64,000 nucleotides of DNA from Kalmusia sp. IMI 367209. Taxonomy: Eukaryota; Ascomycota; Dothideomycetes; Pleosporales; Didymosphaeriaceae. Both the position numbers and the translations under genes were made by a program. Positions within the stretch are counted from its first letter, which is position 1, and each line of letters opens with the position of its first letter. The DNA lies in NCBI GenBank assembly GCA_027946365.1, contig JAPEUQ010000003.1, positions 1,178,001-1,242,000 on the forward strand, given 5' to 3'. Below are positions 33,629-44,074 of the stretch, in pieces. The notes beneath the pieces were generated by a model. The model saw nothing but the letters and a program-made list of their open reading frames with translations. It searched no databases and was not told the origin of the DNA.

Positions 33629-34234
33629 ATGCACGCCCAAACGCTGCCACCGTACCGGCACATATCGTCGCGCCCAATATCCCTCGAAAATGCCTCCGGA
33701 ATGCTCGATACATACCTCACAAACTCGGAAGCCCACCCGCATCTACACCCCGATGCGCTCATCACACCCAGCGGCGCAACCTTTAGCGCGCAAGGCGGTC
33801 CCACGGGCGGCGTAGTAATGCATAATCTACGGAGAGTCGCGGCCGGACTTCGAGGCGAATACCTTGAACCTGAGCCATCGCCTGAGCCCGAGGAACAGAG
33901 CGCAACTACAAACGGTGGTTGGAAGGGAAGGAAGTCTAGCGAGAATACTACGATGGCCGCACAAGAGGATTGGCAAAACATGTCTGAATTTGAGAGGGAA
34001 GAGGGCATGATTGAGGTAGGCGAGGTTGGTGATCGGTCGAATTTCGTGCAGGAAGGCGGAGAGGCGCCGGAGCTGGAGGCTATTGCCGGAGCGGAGGAAG
34101 GAGAAGGCGAAAAGAAGAAGCGTAAGGGCGATGAGGGAAAGCTCGACAAGGAAGCGAGGAAAAAGGCGAAGAAAGCGAAAGATAAGGAGTTCAGGGCCAA
34201 GAAAGAGAAGGCGAGAACAGAGAAGTCGGCATGA
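33629..34234 (+). CDS. K/E-rich small nuclear protein, possibly Pol I subunit Ker1/RPA14-like
   Basis: A single exon encodes 201 aa. The N-terminal 75 residues look ordered: MLDTYLTNSEAHPHLHPDAL, then GPTGGVVMHNLRRVAAGLRG. An acidic Pro/Glu linker (EPEPSPEPEE) follows. The C-terminal third is strongly Lys/Glu-rich (KKKRKGDEGKLDKEARKKAK). A short ordered N-terminal part plus a Lys/Glu tail resembles what is described for fission yeast Ker1, the RPA14 counterpart in RNA polymerase I. This link rests on composition and layout only, so I leave the gene unnamed. The ATG at 33629 follows 30 bp after a TTCAACATATAG stretch. A structure prediction of residues 1-75 against Rpa14 would test the idea. 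Confidence 0.68.
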   Translation: MHAQTLPPYRHISSRPISLENASGMLDTYLTNSEAHPHLHPDALITPSGATFSAQGGPTGGVVMHNLRRVAAGLRGEYLEPEPSPEPEEQSATTNGGWKGRKSSENTTMAAQEDWQNMSEFEREEGMIEVGEVGDRSNFVQEGGEAPELEAIAGAEEGEGEKKKRKGDEGKLDKEARKKAKKAKDKEFRAKKEKARTEKSA

Positions 34235-35520
34235 AGCTCCCCACGTTGAGAAGAGCTTTACCATCCCTCCCTACTGTGAAACCTGCAGATTTCACGTGTG
34301 TTACCTGCGCTGACCACGTTTTTCATGAATGGTTCCATGCCCAGCATGCCAGCACAGGTTTCAAATATGGTGTCGCTGTCAATCTTTCTTCGACTTTGTA
34401 TTGTTCCTGGACACCCTTCAATGCATCTTCAACGGATATTTCTATAATCGGAAAACGCCGTTCATAGCCGATTGGTGCACTGAGCAGGCTGTATGGCTAA
34501 GGCCAGCCTTGCAAAGTCTCACGGCTTTCGCCTACTCTTTACAAGGATAGTACATCTTGCTTCGTCTGGCGCATTGCATTACAGAGACGGCGAGGGCTGC
34601 AAGCGCCGGATCTACATGCTGTTCAGCCAACACCGTTTTCGGGATGCGCGCAACGCTGTTTTGAGGCTGAAAGCTAAGGTAGCAGCCACGACGAAAGACG
34701 AGGGCATATGCAATGTAATATTGTTCGCCGGATAGTATAGCTTATCCCTTTTTTTTCGCGTCGTTTGACGTTGCAGTATACGTGGCTTATGGCAGACCAC
34801 TTGTGATCACACTGACAAATGTGTCTCCAACCATGATCCCCAGATGGTTATGGTCCTCCGCATTGGGTAAATAAGGCAAGGGTGACGTAGGCGAATGAAA
34901 GAAATTGTTTGTATTGTTCAACAAGCGCGATCCGATGACCATGTGTTCACATTTCCAGTGTTCCAGTGTTCCAGTGTTCCAGTGAATGGCCGTCAAGAAC
35001 AGGGTGGTATGTGACGCAAGGCTGTGATATCTAAAAACGAAGCGACTTTGATAGGGCAGTTCCAGAATACCGGGAGTGGGTTCCTGCAGCTGGGCGCGGA
35101 GCGACAGCTGATCGAGGCGTGTTGAAAGCTCGGAATTAGCCCAGTTCGGAATTAGCAGCCACCCCAGCGCAATTCAAGGCGCATCATTTCAGCGGCGGGC
35201 GCAACGCCTCCTGACTGACGACGACAGTGCCACAGTCAGCCAGCCCCCGCGCGTCTTACACGCATTCACCGTTATTGACCACATAATGTCTATGAATGGA
35301 AGTATTCGAAGAAAGAAGGGTCTTAACGCTCCAGGTAAATATGCTCCCGGTCCGATCCTTCTGTGCATCTTCCTTCGCCGCTGACTTGCAGCTAGCAACC
35401 GTAAAGTCACGTACCTCCTCGCATGCAACACAAACGCCAGAACAGTCGCCCATAGACTCAATGCCTGCGCAATTGCTATCTGAATTACCGCAAACCGGTG
35501 CCTTGCCGTCCAAACCAGCA
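34235..35520. other. Intergenic, 1.3 kb upstream of ERG12
   Basis: This contains the tandem TTCCAGTG repeat and the ERG12 promoter. The ERG12 frame is open upstream of the chosen start back to an ATG at 35296, with a possible 57-nt intron (35335-35391), so part of 35296-35520 may be coding. No other gene is supported. Confidence 0.5.
34953..34984 (+). repeat. Tandem octamer TTCCAGTG x4
   Basis: Four perfect head-to-tail copies of an 8-bp unit lie in non-coding DNA about 570 bp upstream of ERG12. It is short and probably a slippage product. Confidence 0.95.
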
Positions 35521-37108
35521 ATGCTTCGCAAGCAATCCTCGCCGATGATGCCCCCCTTCATGGTGTCGGCACCTGGAAAAGTTATAGTGTATGGAGAACA
35601 TGCAGTCGTGCATGGAAAGGTGAGCAAAAAGATGCACATCGGCTTGGGACGTGTATTAACTTTTGATCTAGCCTGCCATTGCCGCCGCAATCTCTCTTCG
35701 ATCGTACCTCCACGTCTCGTTCCTTTCCAAGTCGCACAGAACCGTCACCATCCGCTTTCCCGATATCGAACTCGAACATACATGGAATATTGACGAGCTA
35801 CCCTGGGATGCTTTTAATGCGCCTGGGAAGAAGAAACACTACTATGACCTGGTGACTTCGCTAGATCCAGAGCTCCTCGAAGCACTGCAACCACACTTGG
35901 ATGAAGTGTCACCCAAGATCCCTGAGTCAATACGCAAGATACATCACTCGTCCGCCTGTTCCTTCCTATACCTATTCTTGTCTCTCGCATCACGAAAGAC
36001 CCCGCCGTGCGTATACACGCTCCGATCTACAATTCCGTTGAGAGCCGGGCTCGGCAGCAGTGCGAGTATCTCGGTGTGTATAAGTTCTGCGTTGCTTCTC
36101 CAGATACGCGCATTAAGCGGTCCACATCAAGATCAACCAGCGCAAGAATCTGAACTTCAGATCGAGCGGATCAACCGATGGGCCTTTGTGGGTGAGATGT
36201 GTATACACGGCAACCCCTCCGGCATTGACAATACAGTCGCTTCAGGTGGTAAAGCAGTCCTCTACCAGCGAACGGGCCAAGGCGAAGCTCCCCGAATCGT
36301 TCCTCTACATAGCTTTCCTGAGCTTCCCCTTTTACTCGTTAATACGCGCCAATCCCGCAGTACCGCCGTCGAAGTTGCCAAAGTGGCGACCCTTCTCAAC
36401 AACCACCCAGTCCTTACAGAGAATATACTCGATGCCATAGGCAAGATCACGGAATCCGCATACAAGCTCCTCACAGCGCCCGATTTCGACCCCGAATCGC
36501 ACGCCTCGCTCAAGTTCCTCGGCGATCTCGTAACGATAAATCACGGCTTGCTCGTCTCACTAGGTGTCTCGCATCCAAAGCTCGAGCGCATCCGCGAATT
36601 GATTGATCATACGGGCATCGGATGGACAAAACTTACCGGCGCAGGAGGGGGTGGGTGCGCCATAACCATCATCAAGCCGCGACCTACGTCGGCTGCGAAC
36701 GGCACCAGCAACGGAAACGGTGTTCACGACCACTCGTCGTCAGAATCCGACGACTCCGAACTCGACTCTCCTACTGCCGGGAACGCTTCCATAATCTCTT
36801 CCGGAACAAAGCTGAAACACGCGATCCTCGATTCGCTTGAAGTCAAGCTCGAGAACGAAGGCTTTGAGAAGTTTGAAACCACTTTAGCCGGAGATGGTGT
36901 CGGTGTACTCTGGCCTGCCGTGCTTCACAATGGGAACGAAGAAGAAGGCGGCGAGGAAATCGACCAAGAGAAGTTCCTAAAGGCTGAGGGCACAGAGGGC
37001 ATCGAGAGGTTAGTCGGTGTCAAGAATGCGGGCATAAGGAAGAATGTCGAGAGGGACGTTCGAGAAGGGTGGAAGTTTTGGCGCCCGTGGGAGACGAGTG
37101 AGGACTGA
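35521..37108 (+). CDS. ERG12: Mevalonate kinase
   Basis: This GHMP kinase phosphorylates mevalonate in the isoprenoid/ergosterol pathway in the cytosol. Exons 35521-35619 and 35672-37108 give 511 aa. Motif 1 is FMVSAPGKVIVYGEHAVVHG near the N-terminus. The ATP loop is TIPLRAGLGSSASISV, NPSGIDNTVASGG follows, and motif 3 is TKLTGAGGGGCAITI. Between motif 3 and the final helices there is a low-complexity Ser/Asn/Asp-rich insert (NGTSNGNG, SSSESDDSELDS), so the protein is longer than the yeast enzyme. The start is uncertain: ATGs at 35461 and 35296 are in frame, the latter with or without a 57-nt phase-0 intron. I chose 35521 because it gives the usual short lead before the first motif. Confidence 0.9.
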
Positions 37109-37555
37109 GATTTTATTTAACCGATTAGGCTTCCGCTTCACTACTTACTCTTCCCATTTTTTTCTTGTCCTGTCAATTTCGAGCTTATTCTCTTGGGGCG
37201 TATTGTGCATTTCCTTGGTTTTTAAAAGATGGTAGGACGCGAGTCTATATCTCCTTACCGGGGAGTCACTTTTTATGGTAGGAGCGAGGAGAGGGAAAGG
37301 AAAAGGAGGCTGATGGATACTAATGGTCTAGACACACTGGAGAGCGGGCGGGTGTCATCTTGTTAATATGCTTGATACTAGGAGCGTAAAACTTAATGGT
37401 TTAACAATACCAAAACGTCGAATTCAATATGAATGCATTTCTTGAATGCAATCTACATACTCAAGTCTATGAATGGATGACAAGGTCTAAACGCCACGCT
37501 ATGCAATGTGAATTTCTAAAAAAAAAAAAAAAAAAAAAAGGAGACTTGCGATTCG
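37109..37555. other. Intergenic, 447 bp between convergent ERG12 and PXR1
   Basis: This contains the 3' flanks of both genes and an A22 homopolymer. No gene is seen. Confidence 0.6.
37518..37539 (+). repeat. Poly(A) run, 22 bases
   Basis: An A22 homopolymer lies 17 bp past the PXR1 stop codon, in its 3' flank, where it reads as poly(T) on the gene strand. It is a simple slippage tract or an old retroposed tail; no retroposed gene is visible beside it. Confidence 0.9.
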
Positions 37556-38753
37556 CTATGACGGCGTCTTGATCATGAAAATCTAGTCTTGTTAGCAGTA
37601 TGCTCCACATAGATCTGAAAAAAGAAAGGCAAACAACGTACCTCCTTCAGCGCTTGTGGGTCCATACTCGCCATCTTCTTCTGCCGTATGTATCTCTGCC
37701 GCACAGCGTGCATGCCCCTCGGGTTGTATGTCAGACCCGAGGACCCACTGGCCGGTGTAGAAGTGCCCGTCGCAGGCGTAGAACTAGCCAGTGTACTCTC
37801 TTCTTCTTCCTCGCTTTCCGAGCTAGGATCTTCGGTTGCGGGGTTTGACCGCGCGGCTTCCTTTGCGGCCCTCTTGAGTGCCTTCTTGAGCTTCTTCTCT
37901 TCCTTCCGAGCGCGCTTCTCGGCCTTTCGGCGAGCTTTGTCTGTCAGAGGTTCCGAAACCGAGGCCGGAGTATTTGTGGCAGAAGTTTCGGGGGTGATTT
38001 TGGACTTCTTATCCTTTTTGTTTTTCTTCTCTTTCTTGGGCTTGGACGTCGATTCCGAAGCGGCGTCTTCCTTGGCAGCCTCCTCGCGCAGGTTCATGCT
38101 CTTCTTCTTGCGCTTAAGCTTCGGTTGCTCGCCACCCTGTCCCTCGTCTTTAACCTCCTCATCCTCACTAGCCCGCTTCCTTTTCTTCGACTTCTTTTCC
38201 TGGGCTTCGCTGTCCGACGACTCTGGTTCGGACTTAATCTCTAACTTAATATCGTCCCTCTTCACACCTTTTTCGATCTTATCACCGACCAGAAAACCCC
38301 CGCTCACAAAGTTCATGAACCCAAACTTCCGATACACATAGGCCTTCTGCTGGATCTTTTCTCTCCGCTCCTCTTCCTTCTTTACCTCCTCTATCTTCCC
38401 GTTTAATCGACCAAGCACACTTTCCAGCCCAGCGAGGCCAAAGTTCTCCGCTCGCTCGCTTCCCCGTTTTGCGCCGAGGCCGAGATTGTCATCTTTGAGT
38501 AATACACGGATGTGCGATTGGGAAGCGGCGGTGTAGTGGGCGGCGTGGGCGGCATCAGATGCGCCGAGAGAGGAACCGGGAGTCCAACCTTGGGAAGTGA
38601 GGATACGGTGGCCGAAGCGAGTGGTGTTGTTTGCCCAGGTAGTGTTTTGAGGGTCGTTAGAGATACGGGAGCGGCTTTGGGCCGTGTTAGCTATTTCCTG
38701 AGGGTATAGAATTTTAGAGGAAGCGCATACTTCTTCGGTGCCGCGAGACCCAT
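37556..38753 (-). CDS. PXR1: Pxr1/PinX1-type G-patch protein (rRNA processing, telomerase inhibitor family)
   Basis: Three exons (38753-38731, 38674-37642, 37582-37556) encode 360 aa. The N-terminus MGLAAPKNRSRISNDPQNTT and the G-patch (TRFGHRILTSQGWTPGSSLG, then GLGAKRGSE) are diagnostic of Pxr1/Gno1. The middle and C-terminal parts are Lys/Glu-rich, with nuclear-localisation-type runs. The last exon is only 27 nt and encodes IFMIKTPS plus stop, which matches the conserved Ile-Phe-Met end of the family; an earlier AG would give an unrelated tail, so I chose the CTAG acceptor. Pxr1 works in the nucleolus, where it activates the Prp43 helicase and helps 3'-end trimming of pre-rRNA and snoRNAs. 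Confidence 0.92.
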
Positions 38754-39071
38754 GGTGGAAAAGGAGTGTGTGCTGGAATGATGGTATATGGTAGTTGTAG
38801 AAAGAAGGGCCAGAAAGTCAAGGTGGAAATTTTAGTGGCGCCGAAATCTTGGCGCGGATGTGGGGAAAAAGCGGCCGGACCCTGAGCATTTTCTATCCAA
38901 CATGCGGATGGTTTCATCCACTTTCGTACATGTTCCTCGCGAAAATTTCGCGGCTCAACATGTTTTTATCACGATTGCTCATAATATTCTCTCATGATCA
39001 TTCAGAACTTTTGATTTATCTACATGTGCTTGAAGTCTCCTTCTGGGTTCCACCCAGATCAGTCACTATCT
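38754..39071. other. Intergenic, 318 bp
   Basis: This contains the PXR1 promoter and the 3' flank of the small secreted protein gene. I see no further gene. Confidence 0.55.
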
Positions 39072-39683
39072 TTATGCCTTCACGATATTGATCGTAAGCG
39101 GACTAATGCTTGCAGTCGTCGTGCTGGCGCCTAATAGACTGTCAGAAACGAGACGGACGTCTATTATTATTGAAGATTACTCACCATCATAGAGTGCGAT
39201 AGTGTAGCTGTTATCGCTGCCCTTTACACCGACGAAAGTACGGTTGGTTAGGGTGCTACCATCCTTCACGAAAAGCACGTTGTTGTCCGTAGTGAAAGTC
39301 GCCCACTCCATCAGCTGTCCCTTGGGGATAGTATCGGTACTCGGGTTCGTTGCGTCCACGAATGACAACAAAACTCCAGTGGGGCCCTGAAGGGCGACCT
39401 GGCGCGTATCATCGGCGTTGTGGAAGGCGTACGTGCCCGTAGCATCGTACTTGTTGATGAAGAACTTGGTTGCCGCCGTTTGTGCGCTGGCGAGTGAGTA
39501 CGTGGTGGATCCGGTCTTGAGCGCTACCCATTGTCCAGAGACAGCTGCCGTAGCTGACTTAGTTTGAAGCTGGTAAAACTGAGTTCCCTCCGGCGGAGGA
39601 GCCATTACCTCCCACGGAGCGAGGGCGACTGGAGAAGCAGACACAATGCTGCATATAGCGGCGGTGGCAGCGAAGAACTTCAT
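39072..39683 (-). CDS. Small secreted protein, unknown
   Basis: Two exons (39683-39185, 39130-39072) encode 185 aa. MKFFAATAAICSIVSASPVA is a clear signal peptide with an Ala-Ser-Pro cleavage region. The mature part is Thr/Ser/Ala-rich and beta-type (GQWVALKTGSTTYSLASAQ, then TYAFHNADDTRQVALQGPTG), with an NRT glycosylation site. It has no Cys in the mature region, so it is not a disulphide-rich effector. I recognise no family. The 3' exon depends on the choice of acceptor: the TATTAG acceptor gives an 18-residue tail, and an earlier CAG would stop at once. It is probably a wall-associated or secreted protein of the kind often species-restricted in fungi. Confidence 0.72.
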
Positions 39684-40790
39684 ACTGGCGATAATTTGGA
39701 TAAGACCTTTGGGTTGTCGTTCAACTCTCGGGGTGAGTACAAATGCAAAGGGTATCCTTCAACTTTATATCCTCAGAACAGCCAACAACTACCAGCAATT
39801 ATGGGCTTCATTTGACCAAGAGTTCCCATCGTGTCCCTGCATACGCCGCAATTTCTCTGCATCTGACGCGATTGAGTCTGTTCGTCTAAGATTTCCCAGG
39901 ATACAAGTTCGTCTTCATCTTCCATATTAATCTTCACCAGAACTTAATTTGCATCACAGCAGGAATACAACGACGCGGAGAATACGACTGTCAATGTGAA
40001 TTCGAGAGTAGTTCGGATGCTAGGGTTTCATTCGCTTAAACGACAGGCTAATGGACAAATCCAGTATTTCATCCAGGAGCATCCGCCCTACACATCTCAT
40101 TCTGGTGCGTACGGTCCAATCGCACATACTTGGCCCGGTATCATAGGCGTGTTTTGCAGCGTTGCATTACAGTGATGGAACAAGTATTTCCAAAGCAAAG
40201 CCGCGCGTTGCTTCATTATTTTGTAAGTTAATGAATATTATCGGCAAGAACTTGCAAAGAGCTTCGGCATAGACCTCGGAGGCTTATTCAGGGATCGCCA
40301 GCATCATCGCTGTTCCGGGTAACGAATTGATATTTGCCCCAGTTGGGACCTGTTGATCACTGTTGCTATAGGCCATCGCGCGTTGCAGATATATATGTCG
40401 GCTCATATACAAACGTAGCCGAAACCCGATCGGGTGGAACTTCACATTCATTATGTAAATGCCATACTGCTCTCAAGACCATGCATCGTAGGGATTCGGG
40501 GTATGCTAATCACTGCACATACATTTCTGTCTCCGAAATGGCGACATCCCCTCCTATCACCGAGCGAAAAGTATCCAGTGTCTACATTTCTGCGTTTATT
40601 GTATGAAGAAGTCGAAATATTTGGACTTCATGATGAGGGAGGCGGTGCATCTTAAACGTCACATTCACAAACCTATTCCATATTGGCAAAGTCGAGTAGG
40701 ATTACATACTAGTTTAACAGGCCTTCTTCGTAGACTTTGCACTAACATTTGCTATAACTCTTCGCTACATCTCGCCCCTTCAGCCACCCT
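39684..40790. other. Intergenic, 1.1 kb
   Basis: This is the promoter side of the secreted-protein gene and the 3' flank of the PEBP-like gene. Short open frames such as 40334-40606 have no domain. No repeat was seen. Confidence 0.5.
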
Positions 40791-41532
40791 TTACGCATTG
40801 AACACTTTCGTGTTATCGCCCGATTGAACCTGCAAGTAATTTGCCGCAATGGGCTCGCTCAGGCCCGCATCCGTAATGAACTTAGGCCAGTTGATCCCCA
40901 AGCGCTGCGATACCGCTGTCTTGTGTGCTGCCGGTACTGCAAAATTGTCCGGCTGTTGATGTAGCAAGAAGATGTAGTTATGTGGGTGCTTAGGCGTCTC
41001 GGCTGGGGGAGCAGGTCCAAAGTAAGAGGCTGGACCGGTGGCCTTAGTCGTGATTATGGAGCTGCCATTCTGAGTTTGGCCGCTGGGAGTGAAGTCTTGC
41101 AAGAGAGCGTGCAGAACAGTGCCACGGGGAGTACCAGGTCTATTGTCACAGTCAATTACTGGATCGGTTTTTTTATTTCATGGAAGGGGTACATACGCAT
41201 CGATGTCTAATAGGTTGTTAGTTCAGTTTCTCTTTGAGCTCTTCAGAATACTCACCGATCATCGCCAGCAAATACTTGCCCGTCAATGTCGCTCCGGTAA
41301 GGCCAATCGTAGGCTGTTTCGATACACCTTTGACAAATGGTCAGATCCTGTTTTCCTCTACATTACCCTACTACATACTCGACTTCTTCACCAACAAGCC
41401 TGGCGTAATATATGTAGTGCCATAGTACACATCCAACGTCTTGTTGACAGCCGGTGTGAATCCAGGGGGTGTCGTCTGCGCTAGTGCTCCTCCGAATATG
41501 ACCACAGAAGATAGAAGCGTTGTGAAAAGCAT
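40791..41532 (-). CDS. Secreted PEBP-like (phosphatidylethanolamine-binding/RKIP fold) protein
   Basis: Four exons (41532-41379, 41327-41256, 41206-41197, 41139-40791) encode 194 aa. The signal peptide is MLFTTLLSSVVIFGGALAQ. PEBP landmarks are the MIDIDAPGTPRG ligand-loop segment, then VLHALLQDF and ETPKHPHNYIFLLHQQPDNF, which carries the conserved His-Pro/Tyr-x-Phe-Leu block. The fungal secreted PEBP group binds small hydrophobic ligands; its role is not settled. Exon 3 is a 10-nt microexon (41197-41206) that carries part of the DxDxP motif, so skipping it would break both the frame and the motif. An ATG 48 bp upstream exists, but the chosen start gives the cleaner signal peptide. Confidence 0.87.
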
Positions 41533-42412
41533 TTTCGAATGCAAGAGGTGGATACCAAGAATCAATGGCGGCTGCACCACCGACAGCCCGTCTCATCATA
41601 TTATACCATCCTCGCACGTCATGTCAATGCGGCCCGCCGGGCTTAGGCCATCATTTATGGTTCTGTCTTTGGAATGGTTGGAGTGAGGTGATTGCTAGGT
41701 GAGGCCGAGTGATTTACATGAAGCGATGTATGGTTGAAGGATGTAATCAATTTCGACACCCTTGTGTACCCCGCGTCGGCTTCGGCACTTAGGATGTTCA
41801 TCGGACACTTCTGTCCTTATATCATTCAAGTCAAGCAATTACTTCGTACGGACTTGCCTCTCCAGATTTGCAGTAATGCGAGTCGAGATGTGAGTCTGAG
41901 CTGCTTAGTCATTCACACAGTCCACGTGATGTATTGTTAGCGCCTTGGCAAATCTTTCGATAAAATCTTCGCCGCACCCGTACCCAACTTCTCTCCCTTG
42001 ATCAAAAATCAACGGAGCCAGCCACGACCACCAGCACCACTCTTGCTTTTGGTTGCCAGTCACTTCGGTGGCGTGGTTCCGGAGAACAACACTCCTGTAG
42101 GAAGCTGACGTCTCGTGGGTCACTTAATTGTTGGCGATGGGGCGTCGGTGTCGATTTTATGGAGGACATAACGACATTTTAGCGGAAGCATGTTGTGAAT
42201 AACAATTTTGTGCAGCATCGATAATATTTGCTAGCGTTATTTCACATCATTCGTCATGATGAACAATGAAGTTTTGGAAAAGGAAAAGTACTTGTGATAA
42301 CCTTCGCTTGAAGGCCGCACTCTCCCCAACCTCTATTTTTGCCCAGCCAACCAGCCCGGCACACAATCTCATCTCATCTCATGTTATCGTCTCACATCCT
42401 TCCTTGACACTC
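41533..42412. other. Intergenic, 880 bp
   Basis: This contains the promoter side of the PEBP-like gene and the 3' flank of the mysA-like gene. I see no supported gene. A CATCTCATCTCATG short repeat near 42370 is trivial. Confidence 0.5.
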
Positions 42413-44074
42413 TCAGTTCCGGTATCCATTTTCATAGCCGTTTGCCAATACCTCCTTCAAACCATTGATACCGTTAGGTAGACCATTGGCCGCCTTCTGT
42501 GTGGTATCATTGCTCTTGGTGTCAATCATCGCCTTCTCTACAGGCGCATTGTTCACAGTGTAGCCAGTATCGCTGGCGTCTACGAAAGCGTCGATGCCCT
42601 CACCATTGCGAGGGTATCGCTTCATGATCTCCTTGTGTCGTCGTAGCGCAGCGTTCATCTCATCCGCGGTTACGTCGTTCAGGAAGACACAGCTTCCAAG
42701 GGGATTCGGCACAGCTGCTCGCAGCATACCGTCTCGTGTCTTCAAGATGGCTTGCGTAGCCTTGTCGAGAATCTCCTCATTAAAAAGCTCGTGATCCATG
42801 GATAGGCCGGCACGCGAAAATAAGTTGAGTAGACGATGATGCTCCTCATCGCTCATCAACTTGCGACCGTTCGCGAGTGTCGCGGAATATGCCATATCAA
42901 TGGAGATAGCATGACCGTGGCGAAGTGGTACAGCCGGGGTGAGCTGCTTCGATTAGCTATTAATCAACGAAAGGTGGCTGAAAGTGCTGACTTCATGCAA
43001 TGGGCTCCAAGTATGACCATAGGCAATGACACGATCCAAGCCGATCTCATGTAAATTCGGGGTCTCGAGCTTCAACATCTCGAAAATGCCAGAACGATTG
43101 ATCTCATCCGCAGCCTTGCGGACCTCGCCAGAGTCATCGCCAGAGCGTCCAAACTTAGTCTGGATCAATTTCTCACAAAACTGGTCGAGTAGATCGAATG
43201 TCCGCAGATGGGCGCAGCTGGAAATCTTGATCAGCTCTGCAAAACCGTTTCGTACCTGCGACTCAGGCAATGTCCGAAGAAATGTGAAATCTAGGAATGT
43301 ATGCATAGGAGCATGGTATGCTCCAAGGCGGTTTTTGTAGTTGCCATAATTCACAGCGACTTTAATGCTAACACTGGCATCAATCAGGCCGATCACTGTC
43401 GTGGGAATGCGAATGAAATTCGTATTTCTTCGATATGCTGCACAAGCGAATCTACAAATACGAATTAGCATGACGATCTTGATGGCTGATAGGCCAGAGT
43501 GCCTTAGATATGCTCTTAGGCGATGGACCAATGGCATGGCTTTACCCAGCAACGTCGGTGACAAGTCCTCCTCCCTAAATCAAATTAGCGATATCGAATT
43601 ACACAACAGCGTGGCATACAAACCACGACTAGGACTGGTTCCTTTCGAATGATGCCGAAGTCGGTCATGGAGTCCACAATGCTCAAGAACGTGTCAATGG
43701 ACTTGGCCTTCTCTCCAATCATGGTCTTATGGATCTTCAACTCGAGCTTATGGTGGTCGAAATACTTCTGCATTTGTTCGCCATACAGATTATAAATGTT
43801 CAAATCCATGATCGCAAGCGCGCGTCCCCAACGTTGATAGCAATCGGCAAGTTGTTGGTTCTGCGGGTTGAACACCCCATCGAGGAACGTGAAATCGTAT
43901 TCGACTAAGCGCGAGGATAGAGATCAGCAGGTGTATTATAGCGAGCCATCTCCCACATTCCGCAGTTCACGATGAGAATCCGGCAGGTGTGTAACAGGTC
44001 TACATACTCTTCTCGTATCCCTCGACGTGAAAGCCATTTTTTGTTTCAACAACGGAAGCCTTGAGGTCAGACAT
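42413..44074 (-). CDS. mysA: Sugar-phosphate cyclase, demethyl-4-deoxygadusol synthase type (mycosporine step 1)
   Basis: Five exons (44074-44008, 43904-43624, 43574-43546, 43451-42992, 42943-42413) encode 455 aa. The protein belongs to the dehydroquinate-synthase superfamily: an NAD+-binding GGGLVTDVAG (117-126), then IPTTVIGLIDASVSIKVAVN (141-160), KNRLGAYH (165-172) and AELIKIS. Expected metal ligands are Glu198, His272 (YGHTW) and His288/290 (LRHGHA). The AYRRNTNFIRIPTT and DASVSIKVAVN blocks match the demethyl-4-deoxygadusol synthase branch better than true DHQ synthase or EEV synthase. The enzyme should convert sedoheptulose-7-phosphate to demethyl-4-deoxygadusol. A 60-residue Asn/Lys-rich tail ends the protein. 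The neighbouring methyltransferase and ATP-grasp genes support the call. Confidence 0.9.
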
